A stretch of 64,000 bases of DNA from Bdellovibrionaceae bacterium UBA2339 (lineage in GTDB: Bacteria > Bdellovibrionota > Bdellovibrionia > Bdellovibrionales > JAMPXM01): contig DDUL01000065.1 in assembly GCA_002344785.1 (NCBI GenBank), positions 20,957 through 84,956 of the forward strand, given 5' to 3'. Of the stretch, positions 10,136 through 18,414 are shown one piece after another. Position numbers and translations under genes: made by a program. Position 1 is the first letter of the stretch; every line of letters starts with the position of its first letter. The notes under the pieces are model-generated. The model was not told where the DNA came from. It ran no database searches and was given only the letters and a program-made list of their open reading frames with translations.

Positions 10136-10219
10136 CCTGATCTTTCCGGCCTGATCTTTCCGGCCTGATTTTTTCGGCCTGATTTTTTCGGCCCAATCAT
10201 TTCGGCCCAATCATTTCGG
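10136..10219. repeat. Six tandem copies of a 14 bp unit between two tRNA genes
   Basis: Six head-to-tail 14 bp units with consensus close to CCTGATTTTTTCGG. Units 1 and 2 (10136-10163) are identical, units 3 and 4 (10164-10191) are identical, and units 5 and 6 (10192-10219) are identical, with two to five changes between pairs. The array ends exactly at 10219. It lies in the spacer between tRNA-Thr(TGT) and tRNA-Tyr, so it is probably part of the tRNA precursor. The unit is not a multiple of three and no coding frame uses it. Confidence 0.95.
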
Positions 10220-10357
10220 AGCGATCTTGGCGAACTCGAACTGTACTTCACCGTCTCATTTCGCCCGATTGGACTTCGGAAAATTAGGCGACAATGCGCC
10301 AAACTTTTTTCAGCTGAATCGAGAGAATGGGACGGAACGCCCGCCGCGGGAAAAGTA

Positions 10358-10430
10358 AGCTGGCTATGGGACTCGAACCCGCAACCTGCTGATTACAAAT
10401 CAGCTGCTCTACCAATTGAGCTAAGCCAGC
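10358..10430 (-). tRNA. tRNA-Thr (TGT anticodon), no encoded CCA
   Basis: A 73-base cloverleaf on the minus strand: acceptor GCTGGCT/AGCCAGC, anticodon TGT in the loop TTTGTAA, T loop TTCGAGT, discriminator T. The genome continues TAC rather than CCA, unlike the other four tRNA genes here, so CCA must be added after transcription. The T stem GCGGG/CCCAT has one C-A mismatch and one G-T pair. First gene of the tRNA-tuf run, 52 bases after the rlmB stop. Confidence 0.9.
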
Positions 10431-10482
10431 ACAGAACTCGCCTTGAGCGAACAATGGTTCTAGTGGAAAGGGGCGAGTCTCG

Positions 10483-11457
10483 TCAAAGCTTTCCTGGGCC
10501 AGATTTGCCCGCTTGGCGAGCAGATTCATACATCGCCATGCTGCCGGCGATGGCCGCATTAAAGCTGGAGCCGCCCGGCACTTGCGGGAGGCGAACTAGT
10601 TCGTCACAGACTCGCTCAACCGTGATGCGCAATCCTGAGCTTTCCGAGCCGATCACCCACACAATTTTCTCGGGCAATTCGAAATCCCACGCAAATCGCG
10701 TCCCGGACTCCGCAAGACCGAAGACCCAGAAGCCCTTGGCTTTAAGCTCCTCGAGGGCGCGCGGCAAATTATCGACGACCTCGACGGGAACGTGCTCGGC
10801 ACCGCCGCTGGCAACTTTGGCCACCGTCGAAGTGAGCTCCACACTGCGGTCGGCGGGCACGAACACGGCTTTGGCGTCGAGTAGCCAAGCACTGCGGAGG
10901 ATTGATCCCAGATTGTGTGGGTCCTCGAGATTGTCACACGCGATGATCATCGCGCGCTTGAGTTGGGCGACCTCGTCGAGATTCCACTGTGGCAGCTCAG
11001 TGACGATCGCGGCGGCGCCTTGATGTCCTGATCCTAGATCATCGAGTGTTGATGCGCTCAGGTTCTGCACGGTGATGGACGAATATTCAGCCAGCTCGGC
11101 GAGCTCTTTGAGCTGGTGGGCTCGCTGATAATCATCGCGAAGCCCGAGTCGCAGGATCGCATGCGGCCTGACCTTGAGGGCTTCACGCACCGAATGAAGT
11201 CCGATCACCAATCGTTCGCGCTTATTCTGCGGCGCAAAGCCTTGCGCAGCGAGGCTCTTGGTGTTTTTCCGCGCGTTGGAGGGCGCACCCTTGGCCGTGT
11301 TCGGCGAATTGGTCGGCGCAGTGGTGGGTGCCGTGGCGCCCCTTGGGCCTCGGCCATGGGATTGGGGTTTGAACGCTGGAGGGGCCGACTTGCCGGAGCG
11401 AGGTGCCGCGGGGGCGGCGGATTTTGAACGAAACTTGGATGGTCCGTGACGTTTCAT
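10483..11457 (-). CDS. rlmB: 23S rRNA 2'-O-ribose methyltransferase, TrmH/RlmB family
   Basis: SPOUT-fold methyltransferase that likely methylates a 23S rRNA ribose (G2251 in E. coli). The product has 324 residues. Residues about 1-75 are a basic, Ala/Pro/Lys-rich extension with no fold in sight; the substrate-binding domain starts at RERLVIGLHSVREAL; the SPOUT domain has the three family motifs: NLEDPHNLGSILRSA, GSESSGL and a C-terminal PGGSSFNAAIAGSMAMYE (canonical motif 3 has SLNVSVA, here SFNAAIA). It overlaps pyrF by four bases (ATGA), which points to translational coupling. TrmH-family specificity cannot be settled by eye, so RlmB is the best match rather than proven. Confidence 0.85.
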   Translation of the reverse strand: MKRHGPSKFRSKSAAPAAPRSGKSAPPAFKPQSHGRGPRGATAPTTAPTNSPNTAKGAPSNARKNTKSLAAQGFAPQNKRERLVIGLHSVREALKVRPHAILRLGLRDDYQRAHQLKELAELAEYSSITVQNLSASTLDDLGSGHQGAAAIVTELPQWNLDEVAQLKRAMIIACDNLEDPHNLGSILRSAWLLDAKAVFVPADRSVELTSTVAKVASGGAEHVPVEVVDNLPRALEELKAKGFWVFGLAESGTRFAWDFELPEKIVWVIGSESSGLRITVERVCDELVRLPQVPGGSSFNAAIAGSMAMYESARQAGKSGPGKL

Positions 11458-12164
11458 GGCGCGACCGCCTCACCGGTGAATTCGCGAAGAATTTGGAGTG
11501 CTGCGGATCTTGGCTCGGGGGCCTCGATGATCGGACGCCCGACGACCATGCCGCTGGCGCCGTGAAGAGCCGCGGCTTGTGGAGTCTCGACGCGAACCTG
11601 ATCACCCTTGGCCGAGCCCGAGGGCCGTACACCGGGTGTGATGATGAGCGCATCGGGAATGGCGCGGCGAAGTGCTGAAGCTTCATGGGGCGAACAGACA
11701 AAAGCTTTCAAGCCGGAGGCCTGGGCTTCTTGGGCAAGGCCCAAGACGTCCGCGCCAATGTCGCGACCTTTGAGTCCGAAGGGCAAGGTGTCGGGAGAAA
11801 AGCTGGTGAGGACGCTGACAACCAGGACGCGAAAGTGACGTTCGCGATTGAGTCGCGCTTCAAGTTCAGCCAATTCGCGAAGCGCCGTGGGTCCCGACCA
11901 AGCGTGCACCGTCGCATAGCTTGCGCCGGATTCGAACGCGGCTCGCACAGCTGAAGTCATGGTCGACGGAATATCGAGATGCTTGCAGTCGACAAACACG
12001 GGTCCGTGCTGGGCGATCTTTAGCACCAGGCGCGCGCCTTCTCGCAAGATGAGCCGAGGGCCGACTTTGAAGCCGATGCCAGGATGCTCGAGATCACGGG
12101 CGAGTTCGGCGGCGCGAGCCGGATCATCGACGTCAAGGGCCACGAAGAGCTTGGGGTCACTCAT
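11454..12164 (-). CDS. pyrF: Orotidine 5'-phosphate decarboxylase
   Basis: Last step of UMP synthesis: OMP to UMP plus CO2. The 236-residue product is a TIM barrel of usual length. It has FVALDVDD at the start, the catalytic Asp-Lys-Asp triad region FVDCKHLDIPST (about residues 56-67), TVHAWSG, and the phosphate-binding ITPGVRPSG near residue 180. It overlaps proS upstream and rlmB downstream by four bases each, so it sits in the middle of a coupled operon. Nothing unusual in length or motifs. Confidence 0.97.
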   Translation of the reverse strand: MSDPKLFVALDVDDPARAAELARDLEHPGIGFKVGPRLILREGARLVLKIAQHGPVFVDCKHLDIPSTMTSAVRAAFESGASYATVHAWSGPTALRELAELEARLNRERHFRVLVVSVLTSFSPDTLPFGLKGRDIGADVLGLAQEAQASGLKAFVCSPHEASALRRAIPDALIITPGVRPSGSAKGDQVRVETPQAAALHGASGMVVGRPIIEAPEPRSAALQILREFTGEAVAP

Positions 12165-13957
12165 GCCGGCGCCCTCGAGCTTTTTTGTCCACTATGTTGC
12201 AAGCATCGAGTGGCGTGGTCGACCACTTGTTCTAACGGCACCTTCTCCATTTTTTTGTCGTGGCGAGTGACGACTTCGACAATGCCTTCTTTGAGGCCTC
12301 GACCGCCGATGGTGAGGCGCAAGGGGAAGCCGAGAAGGTCAGCGTCTTTGAATTTCACTCCAGGGCGCTCAGCTCGATCGTCCATGAAGGTGTCGAAGCC
12401 GCGCGATTGCAATTCGCGCTCGACGATAGAGGCATTTTGCATGACTTCGTCATCGTCCGGATCGAGGACCACGAGTGCGACATCAAAGGGCGCGATCGCG
12501 CGCGGCCAAATGATGCCGTCAGCATCGTGACTTTGTTCGACAGCCGCCTGCAAGGTGCGCGTGACACCGATGCCGTAACAACCCATCTCGATAGGATGGC
12601 TGCTGCCATCTTGCGCGAGGAAGCTGGCGTTCATGGCTTTCGAATATTTCGTGCCGAGATAGAACACATGTCCGACTTCAATGCCGCGCTTGGAGACATA
12701 GCGGCCTTTGCCGCAACGAGGGCACTGATCACCCGCGCGAGCCAGACGTAGATCTTTGAAGCCTTTGAATTGACCTGCGGTTTTCACGTCGCGATCAAGG
12801 TTCACATTCTTCAAATGAAAATCGTCTTCATTGGCGCCGACGATAAAGTTCTGTCGCCCTTCGAGAGCGTGATCGAAGTAAATGGGAATCTTGAGCCCTA
12901 CCGGACCGCAGGAGCCGGGCGAAGCGCCGGTCACTTGGCGCACTTCTTCGTCGGTCAATAGCAGCGGCGGATTGGTCAGTCCGAGGGCGTTCTTCAGTTT
13001 TACCGGGTTCACTTCATCGTCACCCCGCAGGCAAACCGCGATGGGCATGAGGGCCTTGTTCTGCGGATCCGTACCGGGGTTGGAAGAAAAGAACATCGTC
13101 TTAACGAGTTGGCTTTCCTTAAGCCCTGTCGATTTCGCCAAGGCTGCGATGGTCTTTAAGCCCGGCGTAGCGAACTTTTCCAGTGGCAAAGCGGAACTTG
13201 CATCGACGCTGGCGGTTTGAGAATCGCGAGCGGGAGCGACTTCAATATTCGCGGCGAACTGACACTGGGTCTGACCTTGATCATCGCAAACCATCAAGTG
13301 ATCTTCGCCGGCCTCGGCGAGAACTTGGAACTCGTGAGTCTGGCTACCTCCGATATTGCCCGCATCGGCCTCGACAATCCGATAGTGAAGTCCGAGGCGA
13401 TCGAAGATGGCTTGGTAAGCGTCGTACATGAGTTGGTAGGACTTCAAGGCCGCGGGCGGATCCACGTCAAAGGAGTAGGCGTCCTTCATGATGAACTCGC
13501 GACCGCGCATCAAACCGAAGCGGGGACGAATCTCGTCGCGGTACTTGGTTTGAATCTGATAGAGATTCACGGGCAGATCACGATAGGACTTCACATCCTT
13601 ACGAACATAGTCGGTGATGACCTCTTCGTGCGTGGCGCCCAAGCAGAATTCGTGAGCATTGCGGTTTTTGAATTTGAGCAGGCCATCGCCCATTTCTTTC
13701 CAGCGATTCGTTTCTTGCCAGAGCTCGGCGGGATGGACCATGGGCATGAGAAGCTCTTGCGCTCCCCGCTTGTCCAATTCTTCGCGGATGATGCGCTCGA
13801 GCTTTCGCAAAGATCGGAGCATCAGATTCCCGTATGTGTAAATCCCGGGCGCCACTTTGCGAATGTAGCCGCCACGCGAAAGCAGCTTGTGGCTAGGAAT
13901 CTCGGCGTCGGCCGGAGCATCACGAAGAGTATGGAGATGAGATTTCGACCAACGCAT
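12161..13957 (-). CDS. proS: Prolyl-tRNA synthetase (bacterial type with editing insertion)
   Basis: Charges tRNA-Pro. The 598-residue product is the long bacterial form: class II motif 1 region (RSLRKLERIIREELDKRGAQELLMP), motif 2 TKYRDEIRPRFGLMRGREFIMKDAYSF-type segment, an INS editing domain at about residues 225-400 (AKSTGLKESQLVKTMFF), motif 3 GCYGIGVTRTLQA and the C-terminal anticodon domain. The ATG shares one base with the ntrX stop (TAATG) and the 3' end overlaps pyrF by four bases. Placement behind a two-component system is unusual. Confidence 0.97.
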   Translation of the reverse strand: MRWSKSHLHTLRDAPADAEIPSHKLLSRGGYIRKVAPGIYTYGNLMLRSLRKLERIIREELDKRGAQELLMPMVHPAELWQETNRWKEMGDGLLKFKNRNAHEFCLGATHEEVITDYVRKDVKSYRDLPVNLYQIQTKYRDEIRPRFGLMRGREFIMKDAYSFDVDPPAALKSYQLMYDAYQAIFDRLGLHYRIVEADAGNIGGSQTHEFQVLAEAGEDHLMVCDDQGQTQCQFAANIEVAPARDSQTASVDASSALPLEKFATPGLKTIAALAKSTGLKESQLVKTMFFSSNPGTDPQNKALMPIAVCLRGDDEVNPVKLKNALGLTNPPLLLTDEEVRQVTGASPGSCGPVGLKIPIYFDHALEGRQNFIVGANEDDFHLKNVNLDRDVKTAGQFKGFKDLRLARAGDQCPRCGKGRYVSKRGIEVGHVFYLGTKYSKAMNASFLAQDGSSHPIEMGCYGIGVTRTLQAAVEQSHDADGIIWPRAIAPFDVALVVLDPDDDEVMQNASIVERELQSRGFDTFMDDRAERPGVKFKDADLLGFPLRLTIGGRGLKEGIVEVVTRHDKKMEKVPLEQVVDHATRCLQHSGQKSSRAPA

Positions 13958-15420
13958 TAAACGAGCTCCTCCACGTCGATGCCATAACCTTTGATTTTGC
14001 GATGCAGGTAGCTTCGCTCAAGTCCGATGGCCTCCGCGGTCTTTGAAATGTTGCCTTTGTTCTCGGCGATTTTCTTGAGCAGATATTCCTTTTCGAATTT
14101 TGCTCGCGCTTCACGGAATGAGCCGATCTCGCCCATTTCGTCTTCGACGGGGTCGACCGCATGCCCTGCTGATGCGAGGCCTGCGAAGCGCAGATCATGC
14201 ACATCGACGAACTCCCCCGGCGTGAGAATGTAGACGCGTTCGATGAAGTTGCGAAGTTCGCGCACGTTGCCCGGCCAAGTGTGCTGAGCCAACTTTTGCG
14301 TGGCGGGTTCCGACATGACTTTGGGCCGCAGGCCACTTTGCCGCGCAAATTGTTCGCTGAAGTGCTGCACGAGGGCGGCGAGATCCGCTGTGCGCTCGCG
14401 AAGCGGCGGGACTCGGCAAGGAATGACATTGAGTCGATAGAACAGATCTTCGCGGAAGCGTCCGGCTTTGATCTCTTCTTCGAGATTCTTGTTCGTTGCG
14501 GCGATGACTCGCACATCCACTTCGATGGGTGTATCGGAACCGACCCGAGTGAATCGTCGCTCTTGGAGAATGCGCAGAATCTTGGCTTGGAGCTTCAGGC
14601 TCATGTCGCCGATTTCGTCGAGGAAGATTGTGCCGCCGTTGGCGTGATCGAATTTGCCCTTGCGAGCCTTATCGCCCGCAAAAGAGCCCTTTTCGTGGCC
14701 AAAGAGCTCGCTTTCGATGAGATCTTCCGGAATTGCCGCACAGGTCACATCAACGAAGGGTTTCGAGGCGCGATGCGAGAGGTAGTGGATGTTTTGCGCG
14801 ACCAGCTCTTTGCCCGTCCCGTTTTCTCCACGTATCAAGACCCAGGAATTCGTGGCCGCCACGCGCGCAATCAATTGCTTGAGCTCCATCATCGGTGGCG
14901 AATCGCCGATGATGGCGATGTTTTTACGAAGTTTATTGAGCAGCGCATTTTTCTCGCCGCGCTCTTGCTGAACCTGGAGAATGTTCTTGGCGAGAATCAA
15001 AATTCGATCGATGGACAGCGGCTTCTCGACGAAGTCCCAAGCGCCAAGCTTAACGGCCTTGACGGCGGTTTCGATGTTGCCGTGTCCCGACATCATGACA
15101 AACTCGCAATCGTGCGTCCTCGGCCGAGCTTCTTTCAAAACGTCGAGGCCATCCATCGAACCCGGCATCCAAATGTCGAGAAAGACGACCTGCGGGCGAT
15201 ACTCTTCCAAGACTCGCAAGCCTTCGTCGCCGGATCTCGCCGTGCGCACTTCAAAGCCTTCATCTTGGAGACTGGCGGAGAGAACTTCGCGAATGGGAGC
15301 CTCGTCGTCGATGACGAGAATCTTGGCCACAGGTTCTGTGACCACCGTCGGCATTTGCGTCGATGAAGGTGTCGAAGAAGGTAAGGACGACGCCGAAGTG
15401 GATTGCGGGATGTTCGACAT
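13957..15420 (-). CDS. ntrX: NtrX-like response regulator, sigma-54 activator family
   Basis: A 487-residue regulator with an N-terminal receiver (KILVIDDEAPIREVL; phosphoacceptor Asp in VVFLDIWMPG), a central AAA+ domain (Walker A GENGTGKELVA, Walker B GGTIFLDEIGD) and a C-terminal Fis-type helix-turn-helix (KGNISKTAEAIGLERSYLHRK). The loop that in sigma-54 activators reads GAFTGA is here GSFAGDKARKGKF, lacking the key TGA. The other two AAA+ regulators in this window keep GSFTGA and GAFTGA. NtrX proteins in several groups have such a changed loop, so sigma-54 activation is doubtful. The ATG at 15420 has GGAGG five bases upstream; a TTG 14 codons earlier is less likely. Downstream of and probably partnered with NtrY. 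Confidence 0.9.
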   Translation of the reverse strand: MSNIPQSTSASSLPSSTPSSTQMPTVVTEPVAKILVIDDEAPIREVLSASLQDEGFEVRTARSGDEGLRVLEEYRPQVVFLDIWMPGSMDGLDVLKEARPRTHDCEFVMMSGHGNIETAVKAVKLGAWDFVEKPLSIDRILILAKNILQVQQERGEKNALLNKLRKNIAIIGDSPPMMELKQLIARVAATNSWVLIRGENGTGKELVAQNIHYLSHRASKPFVDVTCAAIPEDLIESELFGHEKGSFAGDKARKGKFDHANGGTIFLDEIGDMSLKLQAKILRILQERRFTRVGSDTPIEVDVRVIAATNKNLEEEIKAGRFREDLFYRLNVIPCRVPPLRERTADLAALVQHFSEQFARQSGLRPKVMSEPATQKLAQHTWPGNVRELRNFIERVYILTPGEFVDVHDLRFAGLASAGHAVDPVEDEMGEIGSFREARAKFEKEYLLKKIAENKGNISKTAEAIGLERSYLHRKIKGYGIDVEELV

Positions 15421-15465
15421 TTGAGCCTCCGAGGGCCACACGCTAGCACGTCCACGGGGCAATGA

Positions 15466-17781
15466 CTAGCGGACGCGTTCGGCCCCCGTGGGCTCGCTCA
15501 CTTCATTGACCGGAAGCTCGAGCAGCAGCTTGGCTCCTTGCGGCTCATTGGCGAGCGCGCGCACAAAGCCGTTGTGGTCCTCGATGATGCGACGAACGAT
15601 GGCGAGACCCAGGCCGGTACCGCTTTCTTTTGTCGAGAAGTAGGGCTCAAAAACGCGATCGCGATCCGCAGCCGGAATTCCGGGACCATTGTCGATGATC
15701 ATGAGCCGAACCAACTTAAGCGAAGCGTCGTATTGTAAACGCAAAATGACCTTCGGGGATGGCTGCTGCTGCACGGCCGCGACAGCGTTATCGATGAGAT
15801 TGATCAACACGCGACGGATTTGCTCGGGGTCAAAGCGAAACTCGGGTGTCTGACCTTCAGTTTCAAAGTCGAAATTCACATCTCGATGCGCAGCCCGGTA
15901 CATGTCCAAGACGTCGACACAAACTTGATGAAGGCTGGCGAGGACGGGCTTGGTTTGCGGTAGTCGGGCGAAGTTTGAAAACTCGTTGACCAAATGTTTC
16001 AGCTCATCGGTCTGACGGATGATCATGCCGATGCATGACGAAAAGGCCGGATCTTTGATCTGATCGCCGAACTTCTTTTCAAGGCGCTGAGCGGAAAGCT
16101 TGATCGGCGTCAGTGGGTTTTTGATTTCATGAGCGATCCGTCGGGCCACTTCCGTCCAGGCCGCGGCCCTTTGGGCATTGAGCAGCATGGTCAAGTCGTC
16201 GAAGACCAATACTTTTCCTAAATCTTGGCCTCGCTCGTCTTGAAGTAGCGCGAGGTTCACTTGCAGAGGCACGGATCGATCTTTGAGATCGACGCGAATC
16301 TCCTTTTGGAAGGTGACGAAGCCGTGCGCGCGCATTTGTCGCAGCAGTTCTCGGTACAGCTGGAAGTATTCGGCGGATAGGACTTCGCCGACTTTACGGC
16401 CGACGTACTTGACAGGCTCGATCTCCAAGAGCTGGGCCGCATGCCGATTGACGGTGGTGATGCGCTCGTCTTGATCGACGGAGATCACACCTGTGGTGAC
16501 ATTGGAGAGTACGACCTGGATGTAGCGGGAGTGCTCATCAAGACGCTCCAGTGTCTCCGTCAGGTTTTTGTTGGCTTGCAGCACTTCGCGCTTTGAGCGA
16601 TCCAGCTGTCCGACCATGGCGTTGAAGCTGGCCACCAGTTGATTGATTTCTTTGGAGCCCGAGCGCAGTCCCACCGGTTGATAATCGCCCTTACCGACAC
16701 GTCGAGAGGCACTCCCCAGGACCTCGAGGGGGATTGAAAGCTCTCTCGCCAAATAAAATCCAAACCAAGTCGCACAGAGAAGAATAACCAAGGTCATGAG
16801 ACTTAAGATGATGAGATAGATGGACTTGAGCGGATACTCGAGCGGATTCAGATTTCGAAACTCTTCATAGGCGGCGGAGATGTCGTCGATTTTTGAGATG
16901 AGCGAAATGGGAATGAAGGTCGACACCACAATCGCGCCGCGTTCGGCGCGCCTTTGAATCGGCACAATGACACGGACGAGATTGCCCTCTCCAAATTGGT
17001 GAATCGTGCTCGATTCAGCTCGCTGAAGGATTCCCTTTCGCAAAAACTCCAACGACACCGGGGGCGGCGGCGGAATCACATCATCGTCGGCGACGGTCAG
17101 CACGCGGGCGGCGAACAGCCCGGGATAGTATTCGACAGAGTCGAGATCATAGCGGCGTCGCGCATCGGCGATGACGGGCTCGGCGCGGCCGCCTCGCGAA
17201 CGCAGATCTTGGGCGATCAGTTTGGCGAAGTGATAGTTTCGATTCTTGGCGGCAAAGACATACTCTTGGTTCACCTCAAGAGAGTTCTTCAACACGCTCG
17301 CCATGCGCACTGAGAACCATTTGTCGAAGCTGGAATTGATGTAGAACACCGAGATCAAAAACATCAGCGCGGTCGGGACCGAGGCAAACGCGACAAAGGC
17401 GGCGATCAACTTGCCTTTGAGTGAGCTGCCAACGGCTCGACCGCTGGACTCCACGAAGACTTTGACGACATTGCGGAAAATCAAAAAGAACAACAGCAAC
17501 AGCAGGATGATGTTGAAGTTGACCAGGCCGAAGAAGAAAATCGAGTGCATGAACGGCAGCTGCTGAGAAATGCCGACGAGCTTGAATTCGATGAAGGTGA
17601 GAATCAGAAACAGGGATGCCAGCGCGACGATGGCGAAGATTTCGCGCTTTCGTTTGCGAAACTCTTGCGGTGCCAATCCTGGTGGCGACACCGGCTTTCC
17701 TGATTCAGGAGCCGATCCCGCGCTCAATGTTGCACTCGGGGGTGAGCGCTGAGCTGGTGGCAAAGTTTCGTCCGGCTTCAT
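15466..17781 (-). CDS. ntrY: NtrY-like membrane sensor histidine kinase
   Basis: A 771-residue inner-membrane kinase. Order: a Pro/Ser-rich N-terminus (1-40), three membrane segments (about 47-66, 80-105, 125-150), a periplasmic sensor region (about 150-310), a fourth membrane segment (YLIILSLMTLVILLCATW), HAMP, a PAS domain (VLSNVTTGVISVDQDERITTV), the phosphoacceptor helix RRIAHEIKNPLTPIKLSA and an ATPase domain with DNAVAAV, DNGPGIP and GTGLGLAIV. This layout and the PLTPIKLSAQRL motif are typical of NtrY. The stop lies 45 bases before the ntrX start. The signal sensed cannot be told; NtrYX systems have been linked to nitrogen or redox control. Confidence 0.92.
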   Translation of the reverse strand: MKPDETLPPAQRSPPSATLSAGSAPESGKPVSPPGLAPQEFRKRKREIFAIVALASLFLILTFIEFKLVGISQQLPFMHSIFFFGLVNFNIILLLLLFFLIFRNVVKVFVESSGRAVGSSLKGKLIAAFVAFASVPTALMFLISVFYINSSFDKWFSVRMASVLKNSLEVNQEYVFAAKNRNYHFAKLIAQDLRSRGGRAEPVIADARRRYDLDSVEYYPGLFAARVLTVADDDVIPPPPPVSLEFLRKGILQRAESSTIHQFGEGNLVRVIVPIQRRAERGAIVVSTFIPISLISKIDDISAAYEEFRNLNPLEYPLKSIYLIILSLMTLVILLCATWFGFYLARELSIPLEVLGSASRRVGKGDYQPVGLRSGSKEINQLVASFNAMVGQLDRSKREVLQANKNLTETLERLDEHSRYIQVVLSNVTTGVISVDQDERITTVNRHAAQLLEIEPVKYVGRKVGEVLSAEYFQLYRELLRQMRAHGFVTFQKEIRVDLKDRSVPLQVNLALLQDERGQDLGKVLVFDDLTMLLNAQRAAAWTEVARRIAHEIKNPLTPIKLSAQRLEKKFGDQIKDPAFSSCIGMIIRQTDELKHLVNEFSNFARLPQTKPVLASLHQVCVDVLDMYRAAHRDVNFDFETEGQTPEFRFDPEQIRRVLINLIDNAVAAVQQQPSPKVILRLQYDASLKLVRLMIIDNGPGIPAADRDRVFEPYFSTKESGTGLGLAIVRRIIEDHNGFVRALANEPQGAKLLLELPVNEVSEPTGAERVR

Positions 17782-17870
17782 CTCAAGCTCTCCGAATCAT
17801 GAAGGTCGACGTTCGCACGGTCACATCGAACCGGTCTTAGACCGAGCGGCCACGAAAGCCTTCGAGCGCA

Positions 17871-18407
17871 TCACTTGGCGCTCAGGGCCTTGCGGCTTTT
17901 TCGGCGCACGAGGCTCAAGAGCTGGGCCATTTCGACGGCGACCTCGCCCGCCTCGATTCCCTTATGGCCATGTGCGCCGCCGACTCGATCCATAGCTTGT
18001 TTGCGGTTCTCCACCGTCAGCACACCAAAAACCACGGGGCGTTGGTAGTCCAGTTGCAATTGCGAGCAGCCTCTTTCAACCGCATTGCACACATAATCGT
18101 AGTGTGTGGTTTCACCGCGAATCACGCAGGCCAAAACGATCACGGCATCACAGTCCTTTTCCAACAGAGCCTTGGCGGCCAAGGGGGCTTCGTAGGCGCC
18201 GGGAACGCTGACGCTCATCAAATTCGAAGCTTTCACGCCTGAACGCGCCAACGCCAAGTAGGCACCGGCTTGCAGGCGATCTGTAATATCAGCGTTCCAT
18301 CGCGCGGTGACGATGCCGATTCGAAGTTTGCGACCATCGAGATCGCCGCGAACGGCGCCAGCTTGGCGCGCTTGATCTCGTGCTTTCGACTTCACACTTC
18401 GTTTCAT
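17871..18407 (-). CDS. ribH: 6,7-dimethyl-8-ribityllumazine synthase
   Basis: Condenses 5-amino-6-ribitylaminouracil with dihydroxybutanone phosphate to lumazine, the penultimate riboflavin step. The 178-residue product has a short basic N-terminal extension of about 25 residues, then the family core: GIVTARWNADITD, SVPGAYEAPLAAKALL, the active-site VIRGETTHYDYVCN with catalytic His, and GVLTVENRKQAMDRVGG. The start lies seven bases after the ribBA stop. Third gene of a ribE-ribBA-ribH operon. Confidence 0.97.
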   Translation of the reverse strand: MKRSVKSKARDQARQAGAVRGDLDGRKLRIGIVTARWNADITDRLQAGAYLALARSGVKASNLMSVSVPGAYEAPLAAKALLEKDCDAVIVLACVIRGETTHYDYVCNAVERGCSQLQLDYQRPVVFGVLTVENRKQAMDRVGGAHGHKGIEAGEVAVEMAQLLSLVRRKSRKALSAK

Positions 18408-18414
18408 TGAAACC

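Noticed and set aside
14197..15366. 389-codon plus-strand open frame
   Set aside because: Antisense to ntrX; composition follows the complementary codons only.
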